64,000 nucleotides of DNA, taken from positions 103,833 through 167,832 of the IMG/VR virus record IMGVR_UViG_3300023276_001086. One strand, written 5' to 3'. Below the pieces are notes generated by a model, which had not been told where the DNA came from, did not search any database, and saw nothing but the letters and a program-made list of their open reading frames with translations. Positions 22,675 through 28,560 of this stretch are shown here, piece by piece. Each line of letters starts with the position of its first letter. Position 1 is the first letter of the stretch. Both the position numbers and the translations under genes were made by a program. The stretch is from a virus.

Positions 22675-23019
22675 TCAGCTGCTCTTTGCGGTCTCCTCTG
22701 CGTTCGCAGCAGCCGTCTCGAGGACATCGTCACTGCCGTCGGTCAGGGCATCACGCCAAGTGCGCTCAGGCGGGTCACCATCATCGTAGAAGTGGCCCTG
22801 CCCCTTCGCATCGGTACTCGCCGTCTCGAAGTGGATGGGGCTGCCATTCTTCTCCCAGCACCGCTTGTGCTGGAAATCGACCGGGGTGTGGTAGTCAATC
22901 TCATAGTCGTTGACCCGACCGTAGCCGTCGTAGTCGCCGTAGATGACCGTGCCGTCCTGGAACAGCGCCACGCACTCGTTGAGCCACGCCGTCTCCTTCG
23001 TGATGGCATAGGGGTTCAT
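22675..23019 (-). CDS. hypothetical protein
   Basis: 114 aa. W/Y/D-rich beta-type sequence (DGTVIYGDYDGYGRVNDYE, HKRCWEKNG) with an Ala/Glu-rich tail. Translation is probably coupled to a 14-codon leader ORF whose TAA overlaps this ATG. Family not recognised. Confidence 0.6.
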   Translation of the reverse strand: MNPYAITKETAWLNECVALFQDGTVIYGDYDGYGRVNDYEIDYHTPVDFQHKRCWEKNGSPIHFETASTDAKGQGHFYDDGDPPERTWRDALTDGSDDVLETAAANAEETAKSS

Positions 23020-23063
23020 TATGGAACGCCCGCACCGGGTGCAGTTCCAGCTGAAAAGCCCAT
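23019..23063 (-). CDS. 14-codon leader peptide
   Basis: ATG 23063 with a strong AAAAGGAGG site encodes M-G-F-S-A-G-T-A-P-G-A-G-V-P and stops in TAATG, where ATG starts the 22675-23019 gene. That gene has no good ribosome site of its own, so its translation probably depends on this leader. Confidence 0.55.
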   Translation of the reverse strand: MGFSAGTAPGAGVP

Positions 23064-23079
23064 GGGGGCCTCCTTTTGT

Positions 23080-23928
23080 CTAGTTCTGTTGGGTTGGTGG
23101 TTCAGGCCGCTCGACGCCCTCGTCGAACTCCTTATCGGCTTGGTCTGCTTCGATCTCTTCGCGGGTCTTGAACAGAGACCGGAGCTTCCACAGCAGGCCG
23201 GTGTACACCACCATAGCGACCTGCCGCTCTTTCGATGTCCAGCTCCTAATCAACGACTCAGGAATGACATCTTTGAGCTCGTGGTCCCCCCTATCGAAGA
23301 AGGCGAGTAGCAGATTGAGCTCGAGGTGAGCGAAGTCTGAGTGAACCAGGTAGGCTGGTGTGAGGCTCTTGGCAATGAGGATGTCCCCCACCTCCTCCTC
23401 ATCTAGTTCACCCAGCAGCCCATCTACACCGTAGTTCTCGACCATCTCTGTCGCTTCTTCTCGGAGCGGGGCCATGAGCATAGATTGCTGGAGCTCTTTG
23501 TCCCCCTCTCGATCCCACCAGTTGAAGATGCTCACCTGACCGGTGCGGTACGCCTTATCGAGAAGACGCAAACCTTCATTGAGCTCGACAATACCGAGCT
23601 TGTACTGGATGGCTATCCGACACAGATAGGTGGGACAGACGTCCGGGCGCGTCTTACCGTAAATTCGGCACGACACGTAGTCCATGGGCCGGCCCAACAA
23701 GAACCGACAAGGCATGGTGAGGACTTCCTCACCGGGATTGGGACCTGTTCCGGTCGGCTCAGTGTGGCAGAACTTCTTCTGAGGGATGTTGTTCTCTTCT
23801 GCGATGATCTCCCTGTTCTCAGAGCTCACCTGGACACTGAGCATGACGCAACAGAGACCGCAGCGTGTGCACAGGGGGTTGGCGGGTCGATCGAGCAGCG
23901 GCTTACCATCCCCAGGTTCCGTCGACAT
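23080..23928 (-). CDS. YkgJ-family cysteine-cluster protein
   Basis: 282 aa. Residues about 19-105 hold the family signature: C-T-R-C-G-L-C-C, then MPCRFL, SCRIYGKTRPDVCPTYLC, i.e. CxxCGxCC followed by C...C-x-x-Y-x-x-R-P-x-x-C. The family is proposed to chelate zinc or iron. The C-terminal 150 residues are helical and include a weakly hydrophobic stretch. A role in host metal or redox stress, or protein modification, is possible but unproven. Confidence 0.75.
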   Translation of the reverse strand: MSTEPGDGKPLLDRPANPLCTRCGLCCVMLSVQVSSENREIIAEENNIPQKKFCHTEPTGTGPNPGEEVLTMPCRFLLGRPMDYVSCRIYGKTRPDVCPTYLCRIAIQYKLGIVELNEGLRLLDKAYRTGQVSIFNWWDREGDKELQQSMLMAPLREEATEMVENYGVDGLLGELDEEEVGDILIAKSLTPAYLVHSDFAHLELNLLLAFFDRGDHELKDVIPESLIRSWTSKERQVAMVVYTGLLWKLRSLFKTREEIEADQADKEFDEGVERPEPPTQQN

Positions 23929-24153
23929 TCACACCTCCTTCGCTCGGTAGGCCTCGAGGACCCCCGGGATCTTCCCTTGGCCAAACTCTACCTTCCCCAT
24001 TGCCCGAAGCTTCTTCAGATGACCAATGATGGCTGACTCACCCCAACGCTTGGTCTTGTCGAGGTGTAGGGCACTGATACCTATCTCCCTGAGTGTGTGC
24101 CACCCAGGGTTGGCCTGTAGCCAGTTGGACATCAACATCATGCGCTTCTGCAC
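23929..24153 (-). CDS. small winged-helix-like protein
   Basis: 74 aa from GTG 24153 behind GAAGGG. WLQANPGWHTLREIGISA, then SAIIGHLKKLRAMGKVEFGQ fits a winged HTH (recognition helix, then K-V-E wing). Probably a DNA-binding regulator. Closely follows the preceding gene. Confidence 0.6.
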   Translation of the reverse strand: MQKRMMLMSNWLQANPGWHTLREIGISALHLDKTKRWGESAIIGHLKKLRAMGKVEFGQGKIPGVLEAYRAKEV

Positions 24154-24155
24154 GG

Positions 24156-24380
24156 TCAGCCCTTCTTCGGTGGGATGAGCTTGTGCTTGCTGATGTTGCT
24201 GAATCGCATGGGCGGGAGGTTTTGCGACGAGAAGCGCTCGCGTGTCTTGGCGTCGAGGTACTCGGACCCCGACTCGCACAACCCTGTGAGGCCTATGAGT
24301 AGACCGTGTATTGCGTAGAACACGTCCACGATGGCGTCTGTCACTTTCCGATCCATTTCCTCATCACTCTTCTCGGTCAT
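24156..24380 (-). CDS. hypothetical protein
   Basis: 74 aa from ATG 24380, overlapping the upstream gene by 17 bp. Acidic N-terminus, a hydrophobic helix (DVFYAIHGLLIGLTGL) and a basic C-terminus (NISKHKLIPPKKG). May associate with membrane. Confidence 0.55.
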   Translation of the reverse strand: MTEKSDEEMDRKVTDAIVDVFYAIHGLLIGLTGLCESGSEYLDAKTRERFSSQNLPPMRFSNISKHKLIPPKKG

Positions 24381-24999
24381 CACACTCCTCTTCCTTCGTT
24401 TCTTCTGGTTGTGCCTCTGGCCGCCTTCTGACGAGGTAAGGTAGGGCATAGGCCCCACCAGCGATGGTGTTCAGTGCCAACGCATCCTCCACACTCAAGC
24501 ACGTCACGTGAATGATCTCCTCATCGTTGTGCCGGAACTTCGACGCCATCTTCCCATCGATCTTGATGGGCTCACCGCACTCAACGCAGCGTGGTCGGGC
24601 CTTGTCGTAACCGGCAGGCTCGTACAACCCCACGAATTCAACCTCGAGCACATCGTTGAACTCCTCCTTGCACAACCAAGGCGGTCCCTCCTCGAGGTAG
24701 GGGTAATTCTCGAGCATGCACAGCACGCACATGCAGGCGTGAATCGTCGGGGCCTTCTCCATGAGCTCCCGAACCTCGGTGCCCTCTGGGTAGTGCTTCT
24801 TGCGCGCGTTGCACCGCCAGAGGGGCGGGGCGTCTTGTCCTAGTGCCATCATGGGTAGAGGTAGGCGCGATTGCATATACCTGACTTCCTCGCTTTCATT
24901 CTGAGAGGAAGTTGATCTTACCACCTTGGCTGCGGGCTGAACGGCCCTCTTGGTGAGATATCCTTCCCCGAAAAGCTCACTCTCCTCCCAGTGCTCCAT
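24364..24999 (-). CDS. zinc-binding hypothetical protein
   Basis: About 211 aa from ATG 24999; an extension to 25017 is possible. C-M-C-V-L-C-M-L in the middle, and C-V-E-C-G-E-P...H-V-T-C further on. The latter resembles the treble-clef 'CxxCG...HxxC' module that holds tag-like or HNH-like fingers. The last 30 residues are charged. Confidence 0.55.
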   Translation of the reverse strand: MEHWEESELFGEGYLTKRAVQPAAKVVRSTSSQNESEEVRYMQSRLPLPMMALGQDAPPLWRCNARKKHYPEGTEVRELMEKAPTIHACMCVLCMLENYPYLEEGPPWLCKEEFNDVLEVEFVGLYEPAGYDKARPRCVECGEPIKIDGKMASKFRHNDEEIIHVTCLSVEDALALNTIAGGAYALPYLVRRRPEAQPEETKEEECDDREE

Positions 25000-25546
25000 C
25001 TGCTTTGACTGCACCACTCAGCACCTCCTCGAGCATCTCCCTGATACGAGGCGGCTTCCACCCTTTGGGCTTCAGCTTCTTACCGTCCTCCCTTGTGGGC
25101 CCATCGGCCTTGGCCATGTTGCTCCTGTGGACCTCCTGGAAGAAGGGCTCGATATCGATGCCCATGGCGTTGCTGGTGTTGTGGATGACCACGTCGATGT
25201 CGCAGATGGCGTCGATGACCTCGGCCCATGCCTTGAGCAGCATCCCTTCGTCTTCGAGCTCGAGCGCGTCCTCTATGTCAAGCATGGCTGCATCGAACTC
25301 TCTCGCCTCCTCCTCTACCAGCGCTCTCAGTAGATCGAAGTTGAGGTTGTCCACCCGAGGCATGTCCTCGTTGAGCAGGGGGATAGCAAGGGCCACCATC
25401 ATCTCGTGGACGCGCCCTTGATGAGTAGTCTTGAGCTTATTGATCTCCCGATTCTGCCACCACACGAGATTTTGGAGCTCTTTGGCCTCATCTGTCCAGT
25501 CCTGCAAGGACCACTTACGGACCGGTTTATCCTTTCGACTACTCAT
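24977..25546 (-). CDS. MazG-like all-alpha NTP pyrophosphohydrolase
   Basis: 189 aa. After a coiled N-terminus, FDLLRALVEEEAREFDAAM gives the E-E-x-x-E metal helix. AEVIDAICDIDVVIHNTSNA gives the partner E-x-x-D acidic helix. GIDIEPFFQEVHRSNMAK then D-G-K-K-L-K-P-K-G-W-K-P-P matches the C-terminal substrate loop of phosphoribosyl-ATP-PPase-like MazG proteins. It likely hydrolyses (d)NTPs or alarmone-type nucleotides to monophosphates, helping to shape pools during infection. It is followed by a second nucleotide-related protein. Confidence 0.8.
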   Translation of the reverse strand: MSSRKDKPVRKWSLQDWTDEAKELQNLVWWQNREINKLKTTHQGRVHEMMVALAIPLLNEDMPRVDNLNFDLLRALVEEEAREFDAAMLDIEDALELEDEGMLLKAWAEVIDAICDIDVVIHNTSNAMGIDIEPFFQEVHRSNMAKADGPTREDGKKLKPKGWKPPRIREMLEEVLSGAVKADGALGGE

Positions 25547-25902
25547 CGCTCTCTCCCCTCGTGCTCCGCCAGGTCATGACGGTAGGCGAGCAGGGCGTAT
25601 CCAGCCACGTCTCTCCAAGGGCTCTCGCCGAAGGCATCCTTGTCGGTGGCAATCCTCGAGAGCTTGTCGAGGACGCTGATCATGCACCGAGCGTCGTGCA
25701 TCTGTTCCGGCTGGATGCCCTCCGGGTACAGGATGCTCATCATCTTGGCAGACTTCTCAGTCGAGTTGCCGTAGGCCTGGTTGGACGTGTCGACAACCTT
25801 GATGAGCTCGGCCCCAAGGTTCGCCCACACAGGGTCATGCACCTTCAGTGCATGACCGACCGCTTCCATCTCTTCACCAGTTGGTTTCATGTTCTTTCCC
25901 AC
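25543..25902 (-). CDS. MazG-neighbour protein, small helical NTPase-associated family
   Basis: 119 aa, GTG 25902 behind AAAAGGAG. YGNSTEKSAKMMSILYPEGI, then MHDARCMISVLDKLSRIA and SPWRDVAGYALLAYRH. This Y-G-x-x...K-x-x-R...D-x-x-G-Y-x-x-L-A pattern recurs in phage proteins grouped with nucleotide pyrophosphohydrolase-like families. It overlaps the MazG-like gene by 4 bp (ATGA), which supports a shared pathway. Confidence 0.6.
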   Translation of the reverse strand: MGKNMKPTGEEMEAVGHALKVHDPVWANLGAELIKVVDTSNQAYGNSTEKSAKMMSILYPEGIQPEQMHDARCMISVLDKLSRIATDKDAFGESPWRDVAGYALLAYRHDLAEHEGRER

Positions 25903-25916
25903 GATGTCTCCTTTTC

Positions 25917-25979
25917 AAAAAAATGAGCCGGCGCAGCACCCCCACGATGATGAGTCAGTAAAGGGAACCACGCCGGCTC
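25917..25979 (-). terminator. intrinsic-type terminator with long loop
   Basis: Minus strand: GAGCCGGCG, 37-nt loop, CGCCGGCTC, then A and seven T. Located between the stop of the 26002-26544 gene and the ribosome site of the next. The long loop could host an antiterminator structure. Confidence 0.65.
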
Positions 25980-26001
25980 GTGCCCAACAGGAGGGTGTCG
26001 G

Positions 26002-26544
26002 CTATTTGCCTCTACGACCGGCCACCCGCCACTCAACGAACACATAGTTCCCGCGCGTACTGGAGTGGGCGATGATACCTGCCGCCTTGGGCGAACGGAG
26101 TGCGTTACGGACGATGCGCGTCAAGTCCTTACCGTTCTGCTTGGCCTGTGCGAGCTCCTCCTTCTCCCAAAGCAGGTAACAGAGCTCGAGAACCCCAATC
26201 TCCTCTCTATCCCGGATCCGCTCCACCAGAGCGATCTGGAATGCAGATAGGCCTGTGTTGGGGTCCACCTTGTTGTCACCGAGGGTATCCCGGAAACACT
26301 GATCCACTGAGCTATCTGGCTCCCTAGTGAGTTTGGGGTTCTTCTGCTCCTTGGTGAGCTTCGACGTCTGGGTAGCTTTCCTTCTGGCGGGTTTTGCTGC
26401 TGCCGTAGCTCCGTTCGACTTCTCCTTCTTCGGAGACTCCTCCTCAATCACTCCTTGGTGACGTGCGGTCGCTCGAGCCTTACTCGCAGCAAGCCGCGCC
26501 CCCAAGTTGGCGTACTTCGCCTTCTTCTCCTTGTGAACTGGCAC
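26002..26544 (-). CDS. basic hypothetical protein, possible DNA-binding
   Basis: 180 aa; GTG 26544 (GGAGG, 7 nt) is preferred over ATG 26559. The first 80 residues are Lys/Ala/Arg-rich and disordered (AAAKPARRKATQTSKLTKEQ). The rest is helical and ends with a strand (GNYVFVEWRVAGRRGK). The segment ERIRDREEIGVLELCYLLWE...RSPKAAGIIAH looks like a winged-helix. Could coat or bind nucleic acid. Confidence 0.55.
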   Translation of the reverse strand: MPVHKEKKAKYANLGARLAASKARATARHQGVIEEESPKKEKSNGATAAAKPARRKATQTSKLTKEQKNPKLTREPDSSVDQCFRDTLGDNKVDPNTGLSAFQIALVERIRDREEIGVLELCYLLWEKEELAQAKQNGKDLTRIVRNALRSPKAAGIIAHSSTRGNYVFVEWRVAGRRGK

Positions 26545-26613
26545 TACTCGTCCTCCCATTTCCTAGTGTTTAGTGCAGTTAGGGCTCAACAGTGCAGTAG
26601 AATGATCAGGGTG

Positions 26614-26871
26614 TCAACTGGCGTTGAGGGGCGGATGCGGCCACCACTGACCCCCTTCAAGCTTGAGCACAACCTGACCATCGTGGATGGGATAGGGGAA
26701 GAGTTCCCCGCACTTTGGGCAGTTCATTTGCTCTCCATCGACGGGCGCCTTGAAGTCGCCCAGGGGGGTAAAATCGTCAGCTCTAATGGACGCGGATGAG
26801 TAGTCTCTGCCGACGGCTGCGCAGGTGAAAATTCGATCACCACACCTTGCGCACACCACCACGTTTGACAC
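26614..26871 (-). CDS. zinc-ribbon protein
   Basis: 85 aa from GTG 26871 behind AGGAGGTG. The longer reading from ATG 26910 begins only four bases after a -10-like TATAAG and is unlikely. VVVCARCGDRIFTC and MNCPKCGELFPY form a rubredoxin-like four-Cys ribbon. Confidence 0.6.
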   Translation of the reverse strand: MSNVVVCARCGDRIFTCAAVGRDYSSASIRADDFTPLGDFKAPVDGEQMNCPKCGELFPYPIHDGQVVLKLEGGQWWPHPPLNAS

Positions 26872-26914
26872 GTTCACCTCCTGTGGTGCTAGGGACAACC
26901 GGTTGTCCATGGCC

Positions 26915-26942
26915 CTTATAGCGTGTAGTACCCGAAACTTAC
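26915..26942 (-). promoter_or_regulatory. possible promoter (-10 only convincing)
   Basis: Minus strand: GTAAGT, 16 nt, TATAAG (26920-26915). It sits in the 138-bp divergent gap between the minus-strand GTG 26871 gene and the plus-strand genes from 27010. On the plus strand CTATAAAATTC near 26969 is a candidate for the opposite direction. Confidence 0.4.
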
Positions 26943-27009
26943 AGCGTGCCTACTGGATCGTTCCCGTGCTATAAAATTCAAAAAGACACGAAGCCGGGGC
27001 ATTTGACGA

Positions 27010-27240
27010 ATGAAAAATCGGATTCGGGTGTTTGGAACCAACGCGTTGCTAACCTTGATCACAGGACGCCAGGGGGATGCCGACGCGGGTCTAGTTCTCC
27101 ATGGCTCTATGCAGTGTTTTGACCTCGCCGAGGCTCTCCTGGATGCCGGTGACCGAATAGCGGACATCGAGCTCGCTACGAAAGTCCCAGCGGACCCCGG
27201 CTTCTACAGCTCACGCAAACACCACAAGGAAAACCGATGA
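27010..27240 (+). CDS. hypothetical protein
   Basis: 76 aa, first of four plus-strand genes. Basic start (MKNRIRVFGTNALLTLITGR), a helix (FDLAEALLDAGDRIADIELA), basic end. No clear ribosome site precedes the ATG. Overlaps the next gene by ATGA. Confidence 0.5.
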   Translation: MKNRIRVFGTNALLTLITGRQGDADAGLVLHGSMQCFDLAEALLDAGDRIADIELATKVPADPGFYSSRKHHKENR

Positions 27241-27770
27241 CCTTCCTCAAGTACTTCGACAAGCACGTCATCCACATCAAGCTCGTCGACAAGGATGACA
27301 GCTGGTTCATGAAGCTGATCTCCTTCTTCCTCGCCATCGGCAACTTCCTACACATCACCAACATCCAGAACTTCATGGGCGGCTACGGCACCACGATAGG
27401 CCACACCCTCTACGACAACCCAGGGTGGGACTGGGATGCCGAACCCGACACGCACAAGTGCCACGAGCTCTGTCACGCAGTGCAGGCCAGCATCAAGATG
27501 TCCCTTCGCTACCTCTTCCGTCCCGAGTGGCGAATGTTCTACGAGAGTGAGTGCGCGCAATGTGAGATTCTCTGCTTTCCTGACCTGGTGAGAGGCGACA
27601 TCTGGTTCGAACGCCGAGTACGGCAATTTGTGGCTTACGGCATCAAAGAGAAAATCGTTCGGAGAGAGCTCACCAAACGTCTCGATGAGATTGAGAGGGG
27701 AGAACCTAGATCAAGTGCTGCGAGGGTTGCCCACTGCCTCATCGCGTGGCGAAGTGAGCATGGCGCGTAA
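27237..27770 (+). CDS. possible HExxH zinc metalloprotein
   Basis: 177 aa. A hydrophobic N-terminal part (FMKLISFFLAIGNFLHITNI), then H-K-C-H-E-L-C-H-A-V-Q at about residue 78-88. Here H-E-L-C-H fits the HExxH zincin helix. The following residues (YLFRPEWRMFYESECAQCE) contain Glu residues that could be the third ligand. Similar small 'H-E-x-x-H-x-x-Q' proteins occur in phages. It may be a peptidase or a structural metal site; activity is inferred only. Confidence 0.5.
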   Translation: MTFLKYFDKHVIHIKLVDKDDSWFMKLISFFLAIGNFLHITNIQNFMGGYGTTIGHTLYDNPGWDWDAEPDTHKCHELCHAVQASIKMSLRYLFRPEWRMFYESECAQCEILCFPDLVRGDIWFERRVRQFVAYGIKEKIVRRELTKRLDEIERGEPRSSAARVAHCLIAWRSEHGA

Positions 27771-27987
27771 CCACCTCCAATTCGACATCAGTGACGAGCA
27801 GCAGAGAACGCTCGAGCTGGAAATCCAAAGACTGAAAAGCAGAGGACTCCGGGCCAACCGAGCGCAGGTCATTCGTATCTTGATTGAGCAGCATCGATTG
27901 AAGTTACGCCTAGCCTCTGAACAGGACGACGCTGCCGGTATGCTAGCCTGGCTCTGGAGAAAGCGCCATGACGACGAAAAAGACTGA
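27760..27987 (+). CDS. ribbon-helix-helix-like DNA-binding protein
   Basis: 75 aa from ATG 27760 overlapping the previous stop by 11 bp. LQFDISDEQQRTLELEIQRL, then R-G-L-R-A-N-R-A-Q-V-I-R-I-L-I-E-Q-H fits a strand-helix-turn-helix layout of Arc/CopG-type proteins. Basic C-terminus. Likely a local regulator. Confidence 0.5.
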   Translation: MARNHLQFDISDEQQRTLELEIQRLKSRGLRANRAQVIRILIEQHRLKLRLASEQDDAAGMLAWLWRKRHDDEKD

Positions 27988-28489
27988 CCCGACGTTCTGG
28001 ACAGCAAAACCCTCAGAGGCTCCAGAAAGCTGGGAAGGGATGCTTGCGTACTTCAAGCCGCGCACCACAGAGGAGCTCCACAGCTACTTCGACGCGAAAC
28101 CACCGGCCCCACCAGACCCAAACGAGCGGCCGCCGGAGGTTGAGCACCGCCGACCTACACTGTTCGACCAGCTGCACCTCACCGAGGAGGAGTTTGTCGA
28201 GCTCGCCCTATCCCAGCCCCAGATGTGGGAAGACGAGGAGCTTGACTACCTCCACTTGGCCGCGGAAGAGGGGGAGACCGACGAGCGCCTCGAGGGGCTC
28301 GCCAACATCTATTTCTCAGGGGTACGCCACAGCCAAAAGGCCAAAAGAACTACACCCCCACCTACCCCAAGTCTCAACACGAGTCTTTCCGACATGCCGG
28401 GTATGCCCGGAATAACCACCATTCCTGATCTCGATGTTCTTGAGGGCACGAAAAGCGTCGACCGTTGGTGGGAGAAGCAGAAGGGCTGA
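27968..28489 (+). CDS. hypothetical acidic, Pro-rich protein
   Basis: 173 aa. Proline-rich (PPAPPDPNERPPEV, RTTPPPTPSL) with an acidic helical middle (LTEEEFVELALSQPQMWEDE). ATG overlaps the previous gene by 20 bp. Converges on the minus-strand structural cluster, with a hairpin between them. Confidence 0.55.
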   Translation: MTTKKTDPTFWTAKPSEAPESWEGMLAYFKPRTTEELHSYFDAKPPAPPDPNERPPEVEHRRPTLFDQLHLTEEEFVELALSQPQMWEDEELDYLHLAAEEGETDERLEGLANIYFSGVRHSQKAKRTTPPPTPSLNTSLSDMPGMPGITTIPDLDVLEGTKSVDRWWEKQKG

Positions 28490-28515
28490 AAATCACACGA
28501 TCTTGGTGTGATAAG
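28488..28515 (+). promoter_or_regulatory. promoter-like element pointing into a terminator
   Basis: GAAAAT (28488-28493), exactly 16 nt, GATAAG (28510-28515). A full match to the recurring promoter layout, but no gene follows before the hairpin at 28522-28549. Transcription from here would give an RNA of about 35-40 nt. Confidence 0.5.
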
Positions 28516-28521
28516 ACATCT

Positions 28522-28560
28522 GAGCTCCTGTCATGAGGACGCCGAGCTCGTTTTAGCTAG
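28522..28560 (+). terminator. intrinsic terminator between convergent genes
   Basis: GAGCTC, inner GTC/GAC pairing across ATGA, GAGCTC, then GTTTT and TTAGCTAG. The T-run favours termination of plus-strand transcripts from the 27010-28489 genes. Confidence 0.6.
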
